A DNA stretch of 64,000 nt from CAVPJC01 sp963705155 (lineage in GTDB: Bacteria > Chloroflexota > Anaerolineae > Anaerolineales > UBA4823). Each line of letters starts with the position of its first letter. Position 1 is the stretch's first letter. The translations under genes and the position numbers were made by a program. The stretch lies in assembly GCA_963705155.1 (NCBI GenBank), contig CAVPJC010000017.1:62001-126000 (forward strand), read 5' to 3'. Positions 1-8,674 of the stretch are shown here, piece by piece. The notes beneath the pieces are model-generated. The model was not told the DNA's origin. It saw only the letters and a program-made list of their open reading frames with translations, and did not search any database.

Positions 1-101
1 TACCCACGGTGGATAAATAGAATTTAACCAGAACCTGGCTTACTGAATTGGTGTGGTTTTGTTTTCGGAATATGGGTTCAGCAACTCATGCAAAGCCTGT
101 G

Positions 102-1412
102 TTATTCGCTCTCTAGCAGCCATTCTGCCAGGGAACGGATTGTTATCGTAAATCCATTCCTTGTTATTGTCTCGGTATTCGAATCAGCCAAGATCAATCC
201 TGAGGAAAGGCCGAGAGCACTCATCGCGTCCGTCAGCGCCCGTATCTCTCGTTCCCGTGTAGCGGGATTATCCATGCTTTGAGCCACCTGAACCAATTGA
301 CCTAACTCTGGCAAGTAGAAATCCACCTCATAGCCAGCCGGGGTAGTGAAATAATAGATCTCGTGCGTCTTACGCCGCAATGCCAGGAAAGCCGCGTTTT
401 CCATCAATTTGCCAGTGTTGGGAGAAAAATTGAAACCAATTACATTGGCCAGCCCGGTGTCGATGCTGTACACTTTCTTTGCCGCGATTTGCTGGCGCTT
501 CACCGAATAGTCGTATACGTTCATGGTAAAGATAAGCCAACTGTTCTCCAGGTAATCGATGTAATTCTTGATCGTATTGACGCTGCCCAGACGGAACTGC
601 TCTTTGAGCTTATTGAATGAAACCTGGCTGGTAGGATTGCTCATCAGATAGAAAGCCAGCTCTTTCAACGCCCGCACCTCCTCGATGCGGTAGCGCGTGG
701 CAATGTCACGATAGAGAATATCGTCATACAACGTGCGCAGCAGCGGTAGTTCCGGGTACTTCAGCGGCTCAGGTATGCCGCCCATACGCAGGTACTCATG
801 AAGAGCCTGTTGCAGATGGGCTGTCTCGACTGTTGTAAGGCGTGTCAGATCAGGGATGGTGTATCCCTTGAAGTGCAGGAACTCAGCGAAGGAAAAAGGG
901 AATAGCTCTACTGGTACGTAACGTCCGGTCAGGCGGGTGCCCAGCTCGCGGCTAAGCAGTGAAGCGTTGGAACCGGTGATGAAGAATTTGATCCCCTGGT
1001 CCATAAAACGACGCACGAAGTGCTCCCAACCGGTGACGTTTTGAACTTCATCGATTATCAACACCTCGCGCTCGCCAAAGAGCTCCACCAGGATCTGGTA
1101 CAGGTCGTTAGCATCCTCTGCCTGAAATCCCAGGAAGCGGTCATCTTCGAAGTTGACATAGTAGAAGAGTTCTTCTCCTAAACGATGTGCGAACTGCGCC
1201 AACAGCGTGGATTTACCCACCCTCCGCAGGCCGGAAATGACCACAGCATGCGGCAGCGGCATAGCGCGCTCAATTTCACCCAATCGCTTCCGCTCTACCC
1301 CGGTCTCGCGGTGCCAGAAAGCCTGCTGCTGTTCCAGCAACATTGCCTTGATCTGATCTTTGGACAATTTAGATTTCCAATTGTTTTCATTCACAATGAA
1401 ATAATACACCAA
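102..1412 (-). CDS. AAA-family ATPase with C-terminal DUF4143 domain
   Basis: Stand-alone P-loop ATPase of the AAA_14/DUF4143 type, a family of mostly unknown role that is often found as scattered copies in Chloroflexota and archaea. A Walker A motif GLRRVGKSTL lies at about residues 61-70, a Walker B EVLIIDEVQN at about 116-125 and a sensor-like FITGSN near 145. The C-terminal half (from about residue 215) has the DUF4143 look, including IDTGLANVIGFNFSP. At 436 residues the length is normal. The start is uncertain: the longest reading begins with TTG inside a perfect inverted repeat at 1403-1449; in-frame GTG codons and an ATG (MLLEQQQAF) follow. No frameshift is seen, unlike its neighbour tsf. 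The stop is TAA. Family assignment is solid; the biological role is unknown. Confidence 0.8.
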   Translation of the reverse strand: MVYYFIVNENNWKSKLSKDQIKAMLLEQQQAFWHRETGVERKRLGEIERAMPLPHAVVISGLRRVGKSTLLAQFAHRLGEELFYYVNFEDDRFLGFQAEDANDLYQILVELFGEREVLIIDEVQNVTGWEHFVRRFMDQGIKFFITGSNASLLSRELGTRLTGRYVPVELFPFSFAEFLHFKGYTIPDLTRLTTVETAHLQQALHEYLRMGGIPEPLKYPELPLLRTLYDDILYRDIATRYRIEEVRALKELAFYLMSNPTSQVSFNKLKEQFRLGSVNTIKNYIDYLENSWLIFTMNVYDYSVKRQQIAAKKVYSIDTGLANVIGFNFSPNTGKLMENAAFLALRRKTHEIYYFTTPAGYEVDFYLPELGQLVQVAQSMDNPATREREIRALTDAMSALGLSSGLILADSNTETITRNGFTITIRSLAEWLLESE

Positions 1413-1449
1413 TTAGTTTTCACTGTCAATGAAAACTAATTGGTGTATT
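1403..1449. promoter_or_regulatory. 20-bp perfect inverted repeat at the ATPase start
   Basis: Arms 1403-1422 and 1430-1449 are exact reverse complements (AATACACCAATTAGTTTTCA) around a 7-nt loop. The repeat covers the first possible start codon of the ATPase and lies just past the 3' end of tsf. It could be an operator, a terminator for tsf, or the end of a mobile unit. Related AATGAAAAC words recur just inside the gene. Confidence 0.6.
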
Positions 1450-1478
1450 TACGCCCCTGACACTGTAAACGGAAGTTG

Positions 1479-2100
1479 CTATGGTATGGGTGTTATCGTT
1501 TTCGGTTCCGGGCAAATTTCCCAGCGCACAAAACGACGGATAACAATATTCTCTCCAATGTGACCGACCGCCTGGCTTAACAACTGGGCAACGGTGACGG
1601 ATTTCATCACGGATGTACATCTGGCGTAGTAGGACGTGCTTGTTTTTGTATTTTTCCAAAACGCCATCCACGATCTGATCAATGATCGTATCGGGTTTAC
1701 CGGCGGCATGCGCCTTTTGGATTGCCGCCCGCGCCTGCTCGTCCAGGGCTTGTGGTGGAATATCCTCGTCGCGCACGTAAAGCGGAGAGGCTGAAGTGAT
1801 CTGGAGCGCAATTTCATGCGCAAAATGGCGAAAGACCTCTGAACGGCTGGCGAATTCGGTCTCAGTGTTGATCTCGACCATGACGCCAATGCGCCCATGA
1901 TTATGCGAGTACAGCTCTATTGTCCCCTCCAGCGTTTCGCGGTCCATCTGCTTTCTGGCTTTGACGGCAGCTTTTTCGCGCAGGTAAGCAAGCGCCTTTT
2001 CAAAATTCTGGTCGCCCTGCTCCAGTGCTTTCCGGCACTCCATCACCCCGGCGCCTGTTTCGCCGCGCAGTTGTTTGATGACTTCAATCGTAGCGTTCAT
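1479..2100 (-). CDS. tsf: Elongation factor Ts, divergent copy (one frameshift)
   Basis: EF-Ts exchanges GDP for GTP on EF-Tu. The N-terminal UBA-like module with TGAGVMECRKAL (about residues 14-25) and the core motif EINTETEF are clear. In canonical EF-Ts the latter reads TDFV; here it is TEFA, so a key EF-Tu contact is changed. The frame breaks at the T-run 1602-1604; removing one base restores MYIRDE-SVTVAQLL and the usual tail GENIVIRRFVRWEI, ending at 1479. The total is about 206 residues, the short form of the family. The ATG at 2100 is chosen over a GTG at 2109 because AGAGGTGG sits 5-6 nt before it. The gene lies 24 nt behind padR and is probably cotranscribed. The usual partner rpsB is absent, so this may be a second, specialised copy. 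Confidence 0.8.
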
Positions 2101-2123
2101 TGTGTCCACCTCTTTACCTTTGT

Positions 2124-2672
2124 TCAGTCCGAGAATTTCCCTTCACGCAGCCCCTGCTGAGTCTGGCGCACCCAATCGAGCTCGGTTTTATATGCGGCGA
2201 TAAAATTATCCTTGATGCGCTTCCACAAATACGTCTCCCGCTTCGAACGGTCTGGGGCGCCGCCAGGTCGTGCAGCCTGACCCTCAAACAAACGGAGGAG
2301 ATTGGCGATTTCGTCTGCGTATTGTTCAAGCAAGGTCAGGATTTCCTCGTCAGACAGGCTCTCTGCCCACGCCAATTGGATCAGGAAACTCTTGTGCAGT
2401 TCGGGGACCTCCGGGGCTGCCAGCAGACTCTGATGCAGGTCAGACAAGCCTTTCTCGGTAATGGAATAAATCTTTTTTGCAGGCAGACTCTCTTGAGACT
2501 GGACTTGATGGGTCACCAGCCCTTCCTTCTGGAGCTCGATCAGGCTTTTATAGATCTGGTTGTTATTCCCTGACCAGTAAAAGATGTGCGAACCAGAGAT
2601 GACCCGCTTTAGATCATATCCTGAAGATGGTTTCCAGCTCAGCAGGCCAAGAATAGCAGAACGCAGGTCCAT
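2124..2672 (-). CDS. PadR-family transcriptional regulator
   Basis: About 182 residues. The N-terminal winged helix (SAILGLLSWKPSSGYDLKRV, then IYKSLIELQKEGLV and KKIYSITEKG) is the PadR signature: recognition helix followed by the wing. A C-terminal helical Vir-type dimerisation domain follows. The ATG at 2672 is preferred over an upstream start because AAGGA lies 7 nt before it and the protein then begins with MDLRSAIL, as in the family. A perfect palindrome matching the PadR operator consensus lies 33 nt upstream (2705-2720), so autoregulation is likely. The gene is followed closely by tsf. PadR proteins usually respond to phenolics or antibiotics; the ligand here is unknown. Confidence 0.85.
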   Translation of the reverse strand: MDLRSAILGLLSWKPSSGYDLKRVISGSHIFYWSGNNNQIYKSLIELQKEGLVTHQVQSQESLPAKKIYSITEKGLSDLHQSLLAAPEVPELHKSFLIQLAWAESLSDEEILTLLEQYADEIANLLRLFEGQAARPGGAPDRSKRETYLWKRIKDNFIAAYKTELDWVRQTQQGLREGKFSD

Positions 2673-2704
2673 TGAAATTCCTTTATAAGGGTTATATTGT
2701 ACAT

Positions 2705-2720
2705 ATGTTATTAATAACAT
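2705..2720. promoter_or_regulatory. Probable PadR operator
   Basis: ATGTTATTAATAACAT is a perfect 16-bp palindrome and fits ATGT-N8-ACAT, the established PadR-family operator. It sits just upstream of padR-tsf and would block their promoter. Confidence 0.7.
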
Positions 2721-2789
2721 ACTGACCAGGTGTTGTCAAGGAACAAACTAATCACGCAGTCAGCAGCCGGATTATTTCCGGATAAACGC

Positions 2790-2813
2790 AAAACCCGCTC
2801 AGCAGCGGGTTTT
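2790..2813 (-). terminator. Terminator of the tRNA-Ser pair
   Basis: Perfect 10-bp stem AAAACCCGCT / AGCGGGTTTT with a 4-nt loop, 11 nt past the CCA end of tRNA-Ser(GCU) on the minus strand. The U-tract is short (stem ends UUUU, then GCGUUU). Confidence 0.6.
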
Positions 2814-2823
2814 GATTGTGTTC

Positions 2824-2916
2824 TGGCGGGAAGGGCGGGATTCGAACCCGCGGCTGAGTTTAAAGCCCAGCACTCACTTAGCAGGCGAGCCCAATCGGCC
2901 TCTCTGGCACCTTCCC
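2824..2916 (-). tRNA. tRNA-Ser (GCU), CCA encoded
   Basis: Acceptor GGGAAGG pairs with CCTTCCC, the anticodon stem CTCGC/GTGAG holds loop CTGCTAA (anticodon GCT), the variable arm is long as expected for Ser, and the T-stem is GCGGG/CCCGC. The discriminator G is followed by an encoded CCA (2824-2826). It lies directly downstream of tRNA-Ser(UGA). Confidence 0.93.
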
Positions 2917-2968
2917 ATTCAAACTGGCAATTGAAGATTTCGGAACCACTCTAAACCTTCAATGTGGA

Positions 2969-3056
<88 letters not shown>

Positions 3057-3091
3057 AGTACCCGCCAGGGGCATCCCTCCCAGGCGCGCCG

Positions 3092-3120
3092 ATTTTACCA
3101 CAGAGTAGAAACAGGTGCAA
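3092..3120 (-). promoter_or_regulatory. Candidate promoter of the tRNA-Ser genes
   Basis: On the minus strand TTGCAC (3115-3120), a 17-nt spacer and TAAAAT (3092-3097), with a TGG giving an extended -10. It sits 36 nt before tRNA-Ser(UGA). The insertion sequence starts only 21 bp upstream of the -35, so the promoter appears spared. Confidence 0.5.
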
Positions 3121-3130
3121 CATGGTTGGC

Positions 3131-3141
3131 TCGGTTTCAGC
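3131..3141. repeat. Left target-site duplication of the insertion sequence
   Basis: TCGGTTTCAGC, repeated exactly at 4444-4454, immediately outside the left end of the element. Eleven bases is close to the 8-10 bp usual for ISAs1-family elements. Confidence 0.85.
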
Positions 3142-3181
3142 CAGGGCATTACACATTATAATCTGAATAATGAGACAAAAA

Positions 3182-3233
3182 GGTCTTCTTCGGTATACTT
3201 GTTGCGCTCAAACATCAAGAACCGGAGAAGACC
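3182..3233 (+). promoter_or_regulatory. Hairpin masking the transposase ribosome binding site
   Basis: GGTCTTCTTCGGT (3182-3194) pairs with ACCGGAGAAGACC (3221-3233), 12 of 13 positions plus loop. The right arm contains the Shine-Dalgarno GGAG just before ATG 3237. Such structures limit transposase translation in other insertion sequences; the role here is inferred. Confidence 0.5.
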
Positions 3234-3236
3234 CAA

Positions 3237-4424
3237 ATGGATTATAACAGTCACGCCCCCAACCGCACCGTCGATGAGAATGGGCTGATCTTCACCACCA
3301 GCAGCTTGTACGAGTATCTGCGGAACATCACCGATATACGGCAAGCCAAGGGCAAGCGCTATCCCTTGGCGACCCTGTTGTTGGTCATGATCCTGGCGAA
3401 GCTGTGTGGAGAAGACAAACCGAGTGGGATCTGCGATTGGGTCAGGAGGCGGGTGCGGATGCTGAGCGAGATGAAAATCATCAAGCGTCCGCAAGCCCCC
3501 TGTCACATGACCTACCGGCGGGTGATGCAAACGATCATCCTGGCCGATGAATGGGACCAACTGCTGCACGACTACCATCAGCAGCGCCTGAAAACCGAGC
3601 AGGAGATCATCCTGACAATGGATGGGAAGACGCTGCGAGGCACGATCCCGCGTGGGGAAACACGCGGCACGCATCTGCTGACCGTCTATGTGCCTGACGA
3701 AGGATTGGCGCTGGTGCAAGCCCAAGTGGATCACAAGGAGAACGAGATTGTGGTCGCACCACACGTCTTGAAGCAGGTGAACCTGCAGGGTGCAATTGTG
3801 ATGGGAGATGCCATGCATACTCAACGAGAGACCTCCCGCCAAATCGTAGAGGCGGGTGGTGATTATGTTTGGTTTGTCAAAGGAAACGAGGCCCGGACCG
3901 AGTGGGCTATTGAGAAGCTGTTTGTGCATGAAATGTGTAACCTGCGTCAGGGAGCTTCTCTGGACAAGGACTTCCAAACTTGTGTCCAGGTGAGTAAGGG
4001 GCATGGGCGCTTGGAAACCCGCACCATCTTCGTCAGCACGTTGTTGAATGATTATTTGGATTGGCCGCATGTCGCGCAAGTCTTTCGCCTGGAGCGGATT
4101 TGTTGGCATCCGCATTTGCGCGGCAGAACACGCCAGGTGATCTATGGGCTGACTAGCCGGCCTCCGGAGCGCTCTTCACCGCAGCATTTGCTCGAGCTGA
4201 CCCGCGCCTATTGGGGGATTGAAAATGGCTTGCATCATCGCCGAGATGTCACCTTTCATGAAGATGCTACTCGCCTAACCCTGGGGAATGCTGGACGGAT
4301 CATGGCGGCCTTGAACAACTTGGTGATCGGTTTATGTTTGCGTGTACATGGCTCGAATGTCGCCCAAGCAAGACGCCACTTTTCGGCTTGCCCTGCTGAT
4401 GCCCTTCTCGCGGTTGTCACCTAA
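3237..4424 (+). CDS. ISAs1-family transposase
   Basis: A 395-residue DDE transposase. The N-terminal DBD_Tnp-type region (DIRQAKGKRYPLATLLLVMI) precedes the RNase H-like core. Catalytic acids are visible in TMDGKTLRG (first Asp), VMGDAMHTQ (second Asp) and YWGIENGLHHRRDV (Glu, the Y-R-E type signature of the DDE_Tnp_1 group). The length is normal and the frame is intact, which is notable in a window with many frameshifts. The start ATG has GGAG upstream, inside a hairpin. It is the only gene of the element. Confidence 0.93.
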   Translation: MDYNSHAPNRTVDENGLIFTTSSLYEYLRNITDIRQAKGKRYPLATLLLVMILAKLCGEDKPSGICDWVRRRVRMLSEMKIIKRPQAPCHMTYRRVMQTIILADEWDQLLHDYHQQRLKTEQEIILTMDGKTLRGTIPRGETRGTHLLTVYVPDEGLALVQAQVDHKENEIVVAPHVLKQVNLQGAIVMGDAMHTQRETSRQIVEAGGDYVWFVKGNEARTEWAIEKLFVHEMCNLRQGASLDKDFQTCVQVSKGHGRLETRTIFVSTLLNDYLDWPHVAQVFRLERICWHPHLRGRTRQVIYGLTSRPPERSSPQHLLELTRAYWGIENGLHHRRDVTFHEDATRLTLGNAGRIMAALNNLVIGLCLRVHGSNVAQARRHFSACPADALLAVVT

Positions 4425-4443
4425 ATGAGAATGTTAATGCCTG

Positions 4444-4454
4444 TCGGTTTCAGC
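4444..4454. repeat. Right target-site duplication of the insertion sequence
   Basis: TCGGTTTCAGC directly after the right end of the element, identical to 3131-3141. Confidence 0.85.
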
Positions 4455-4505
4455 CGCAGGGTGCTTACAGGTCTGGTGCATGCCCTCGGATACCGCTAAA
4501 CTTCA

Positions 4506-4514
4506 TGCTATACT
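4506..4514 (+). promoter_or_regulatory. Candidate murJ promoter (-10)
   Basis: TGCTATACT is an extended -10 (TGn plus TATACT, 5 of 6 matches). No good -35 is visible. It lies about 70 nt before the murJ ATG, downstream of the insertion sequence. Confidence 0.4.
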
Positions 4515-4583
4515 TGCGTAATTACAGATCTACCACCGGCCTGAAATTTCCGACCTTTATCGCAACTGACTGACTCGGACTGC

Positions 4584-6044
4584 ATGTCGCATATCGCCAA
4601 ATCATCCCTGATCATCGCCATCTTCTTCGGCCTGGACAAAGTACTGGGCCTGCTGCGGCAGGTGCTGTTCAACCGGCAGTTTGGCGCCGCCGAGCGGGAC
4701 ATCTTCTTCGTTTCCAACAACATCCCCGACCTGCTTTCGGCGCTGATCTCCGGCGGGGCGCTGGGGATCGCCTTGATCCCGGTGCTGACCGAGTACCTGG
4801 AACGGCAGGGGCGCCCGGCAGCCTGGGAGTTGTTTGCCCGCATCGTCAACCTGGCCTTTCTGGTCACCGCCGGCATCGCGGCGGTCATCATCCTGCTGGC
4901 CCACCCGCTGGTGCGCTACGTCATCGCCCCCGGGTTCAACGATCCGGCGAAATGGGCGCTGACCGCCAGCCTGATGCGCCTGGATTTGCTGGCGATCCTG
5001 ATCTTCTCGATCAGCGGGCTGGCGATGGCCGGGCTGCAGGCCAACCAGCACTTTCTGCTCCCGGCCATGGCGCCGGGCCTGTACAACCTGGGGCAGATCT
5101 TCGGCATCCTGGTGCTGGCGCCGCGCTTTGGCATTTACGGTCTGGTGTACGGGGTGATCCTGGGGGCGCTGCTGCACCTGGGCATCCAGATCCCCGGCCT
5201 GCTGCGTTACGGCTTCCGTTGGGCGCCGGCGATCCACCTGCGCCACCCGGGTGTGCAGCAGGTGCTGCGGCTGATGGGTCCGCGCGTGCTGACCATGCTG
5301 TGCCTGCAAACCTATTTCCTGCACGCGTGACCGCCTGGCCTCTTTCTTTGCCGAGGGGGCGGTCTCGGCCCTGAACAACGGCTGGTTTATTCAGCAGGTG
5401 CCCGAAACGCTGATCGGCACGGCGATTGCCATCGCCCTGCTGCCATCGCTCTCCGAGCACATCGTGCGCGGCGAGACGGAAGCCTTTGGCCAGACGATCA
5501 ACCGCGCCCTGCGGGCGATGCTGGCCCTGACGCTGCCAATCGCGGCACTGCTGGCGGTCACCATCCGCCCGCTGGTGCAAATTGCCTTCGGCTTCGATCC
5601 GGCTGAGACCGAGCTGGTGGTGTGGGCCACGCGCGCTTTCCTGCTGGGGCTGATCGGGTCACACCTGGCTGGAGGTGGCGTGCGCTCCTTTTACGCCAAG
5701 CAGAACGCCCGCACGCCGCTGCTGGCGGCCTTTTTGCAGGCGGTGACCTACATCCTGCTGGCAATGATGCTTTCGCGCCTGGTCGGGCACACCGGGCTGG
5801 CCCTGGCGGATACGCTGTCTTTTACCGGGCAGGCGCTGCTGCTGCTCTTTCTACTCAACCGGCTCCACCCGGGCATCTTGCGGGTGGGCGATACCCTGCT
5901 GCGCGGCGGGATTGCAGCCGCGGCAAGCGGCGCGCTGGCGTATGCCCTGATGCGCTTCCTGCCGCTGCCGGCGCTGCCGGGCACATGATTGCGCTGGCCC
6001 TGGGCGGGCTGGTGGCGCTGCCATTGATCTGGCCCGAAGATTAA
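4584..6044 (+). CDS. murJ: Lipid II flippase MurJ (frameshifted)
   Basis: MurJ moves lipid II across the inner membrane for peptidoglycan synthesis. The N-terminal half shows the family start FGLDKVLGLLRQVLFNRQFG and the MVIN-type segment FVSNNIPDLLSALISGGAL. Many membrane helices follow. The frame breaks at about 5325 (stop right after QTYFLHA); another frame continues with NNGWFIQQVPETLIGTAIA and runs to about 5985, where a second shift gives IALALGGLVALPLIW. The exact C-terminus is uncertain because a third frame could extend it past 6044. The reconstructed length is about 486 residues, normal for the family. No strong ribosome binding site is visible. The breaks are probably sequencing errors, since murJ is normally needed. 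Confidence 0.88.
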
Positions 6045-6076
6045 AACATCTGGTACAAGGCTGTAAGGAGGAACGC

Positions 6077-6605
6077 ATGAAACTATCTGGAAAACGGGTT
6101 GCCTATCTGATCGAGGAAGGTTATGAAGACCTGGAATTCTGGGTGCCGCTGATGCGCCTGCGTGAAGAAGGCGCCCGGGTGACGGTGGTGGGCAGCGGCA
6201 AAGCTGAAATATTCCACGGGAAGGCCTGCCTGGAGGCGCGCGCCGATGCATCCGCGGCAGACGTCAGTGCGGACGATTTCGATGCCCTGGTGGTGCCCGG
6301 CGGCTGGGCGCCAGATAAGCTGCGCCGCTACCCGGCGGTGCTCAACCTGGTGCGCGGCATTTACCAGCAAGGCAAGATCGTGGCGGCTATCTGCCATGCC
6401 GGGTCTGGTGCTGATCTCGGCGGGCATCGTCAAAGGCCACCGCGCCACCGGCTCGCTGGGCATCAAAGATGACCTGGTGAATGCCGGCGCAGTGTGGGTG
6501 GATGAGCCCGCTTTCCGGGATGGCAACCTGGTATGGGGACGGGTGGTGGAAGATATCCCGGATTTCTGCCGGGAGCTGGTGCAGGCCATCGGCTCAACAG
6601 GATGA
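6077..6605 (+). CDS. DJ-1/PfpI-family protein (one frameshift)
   Basis: Class I glutamine amidotransferase-like fold of the PfpI/YhbO type; members act as deglycases, glyoxalases or peptidases. The sequence starts MKLSGKRVAYLIEEGYEDLE with AAGGAGG 6 nt upstream. The nucleophile elbow AICHAG (Cys at about residue 110) and the upstream acidic EEGYEDLE are present, as is VVPGGWAPDKLRR. The frame is lost near 6410, right after the elbow; the other frame continues with LVLISAGIVKGHRATG and ends at 6605, giving about 176 residues, the family norm. It stands between murJ and the subtilase with no obvious operon partner. Substrate cannot be told from sequence. Confidence 0.82.
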
Positions 6606-6645
6606 ACAACATCCAATCGATAGATCATTGCACTCGGAGGTGTTC

Positions 6646-8513
6646 ATGCGACAAGAATCCCCATTTTTGACATGGCTGTCTGCTGGCAGGATTACTGCTG
6701 GGCAATTTCACACCCACCCCGGCAGCCGTGGCAGCCTCCTGGCAAACCAAAGTGGATGGCTGGGTGCTGGAGACTGCCGCCCAGGGCGAGACCGAGTTCC
6801 TGGTCTTCCTGGCAGAGCAGGCGGACCTCAGCCCGGCTGCCAGCCTGACCACAAAGCTGGAAAAAGGCGAGTTCGTCTACCGCACCCTGCTGGAACACGC
6901 ACAACGTACGCAGCGGCCTGTGCTCAATGCGCTGGAAAGATTGGGGGTGGATTACCGCTCCTACTATATCGCCAATATGGTGTGGGTGCGCGGCGGGCCA
7001 GAAGCGGTTCGGGCTGTAGCCCAGCGTGCCGACGTGGCCCATATTTACTCCAACCCCAGCGTGCGCCTGCAGCGCCCGATTGTCTCATCTGAGACCCAAA
7101 CCCCCCGGGCGGCTGAAGCCATCGAGTGGAACATCACTCAAAGTGAACGCCGACGATATGTGGGCTGCAGGCTACACGGGCCAGGGCGCGGTCATCGGCG
7201 GGCAGGATACCGGCTACGATTGGGATCACCCCGCCCTCAAAAACCAGTACCGCGGCTGGAACGGCGCCAGCGCCGACCATGACTACAACTGGCACGACGC
7301 CATCCACGTTACTGGCAGCATTTGCGGCGCCAATTCGCCGGAGCCCTGCGACGACGATGACCACGGCACCCACACCATGGGCACCATGGTGGGCGATGAC
7401 GGCCTGGGCAACCAGATCGGCATGGCCCCCGGGGCGCGTTGGATTGGCTGCCGCAATATGAACGACGGCGTGGGTACACCAGCCACATACACCGAATGCT
7501 ATGAGTGGTTTATCGCGCCTTACCCGGTGGGCGGCACCCCGGACCAGGGCGACCCCAGCAAAGCGCCGGATGTGATCAACAATTCGTGGGGCTGCCCGCC
7601 CAGCGAGGGTTGTCTGCACTCTCGCTGCAGGCGGTGGTCGAAAACGTGCGCGCCGCCGGCATCCTGACGGTGCACTCAGCCGGCAACAGTGGATCGGCCT
7701 GCAGCACGGTAGATGACCCGGCGGCGATTTACGCGGCTTCCTTTTCGGTGGGCGCCACCGACAGCAGTGATAACATCGCCGGCTTCAGCAGCCGCGGACC
7801 GGTGACCATGGACGGCAGCAACCGCCTCAAGCCCGAAATCTCTGCCCCCGGCGTCAACATCCGCTCCAGCGTGCCCGGAGGCGGCTATAGGGCGGCTGGA
7901 GCGGCACCAGCATGGCCGCGCCGCACGTGGCCGGCCTGGCGGCGCTGCTGCTGTCTTTCGAACCGGGTCTAAAAGGCCAGGTGGACCTCATGGAGGACGT
8001 GATCGAGCAGAGCGCCGTGGAGCGCACCACCGCCCAGACCTGCGGCGGCGTGCCCGGCACCAGCATTCCCAACAACACCTATGGCTGGGGACGCATCGAT
8101 GCCCTGGCTGCCATGCAGAGCCTGGTGCACGAGCTGACCATCCAGAAGAGCGCATCTGCGGCAGTGATCGCCCCGGGGTCAGCCATCACCTACACGCTCA
8201 CCATCACCCACATGCATCCCGGCCTGGCAACCACCAACACGGTCCTGACCGACACCCTGCCTGCCGGCTCAACCTGCTCAGCGCAACGCCCCCCTACACA
8301 CTGGATAGCTCGACGCTGCGCTGGGAGTTCTCCAGCCTGGGCCCGGCGAAACCCACAGCGTGCAGCTCGTGGTTCAACTGCGCCTGACGCCAGCGGATCG
8401 GTGATCAATAGCCAGTACGGCGTGCGCAGCGAGGAAGTCGGCGTCACCGGTGGGCCGCCGGTGGTCACCAGGTGTTGGAATATGGTGTTTACCTGCCGGC
8501 AGTTATGAGATAG
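6646..8513 (+). CDS. Secreted subtilisin-like protease (S8) with DUF11 domain (frameshifted)
   Basis: Reconstructed over at least five frameshifts (about 6690, 7140, 7612, 7890, 8275-8465), roughly 620 residues. A signal peptide ends near NFTPTPAAVAAS. The N-terminal prodomain-like part has VWVRGGPEAVRAVAQRADV. The catalytic triad is visible as Asp in GQDTGYDWDHP, His in DDHGTHTMGTMVG and Ser in TSMAAPHVAGLAALL, with the oxyanion Asn in VINNSWG. After the protease comes a DUF11-type domain (ITYTLTITHMHPG, TVLTDTLPAGS). In the last frame the protein ends VYLPAVMR, a tail seen on many secreted Chloroflexota proteins. A ribosome binding site GGAGGTGTTC precedes ATG 6646. Family is certain; the many breaks are most likely sequence errors. 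Confidence 0.85.
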
Positions 8514-8543
8514 GGCTTGTTCAGATCATGACGCAAAAGCGCG

Positions 8544-8656
8544 GGCTGTCCAAAAAGCAGGGCGAAGCGTGGTAATACCGTCCAATATTGTGCAAAGGAC
8601 ATCGCTTCGCCCCTACAGGCGGCGGTGATGAATTGAAACTCTCTTTTTGGACAGCC
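8544..8656. repeat. Nested inverted repeat between convergent genes
   Basis: Outer arms GGCTGTCCAAAAAG (8544-8557) and CTTTTTGGACAGCC (8643-8656) are perfect complements. Inside lies a second perfect pair GGGCGAAGCG (8560-8569) and CGCTTCGCCC (8603-8612). It sits between the ends of the subtilase (+) and the metal ATPase (-), so it may act as a two-way terminator, or be a small MITE-like dispersed element. Confidence 0.6.
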
Positions 8657-8674
8657 TCCATTTTTTTGGAGCGG

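Larger units (their letters stand above)
3142..4443 (+). mobile_element. ISAs1-family insertion sequence, complete
   Basis: A 1302-bp element with one transposase gene. Its ends are imperfect inverted repeats: left CAGGGCATTACACATT, right (read inwards) CAGGCATTAACATT. It is flanked by the exact 11-bp direct repeat TCGGTTTCAGC. Intact duplications and an uninterrupted transposase argue for a fairly recent insertion. It landed between the tRNA-Ser promoter and murJ. Confidence 0.88.

Noticed and set aside
88..282. 64-aa plus-strand frame at the left edge
   Set aside because: It lies antisense to the AAA ATPase C-terminus and has no coding signals.
3156..4115. 319-aa frame antisense to the transposase
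   Set aside because: No recognisable motif, and the other strand encodes a complete ISAs1 transposase.
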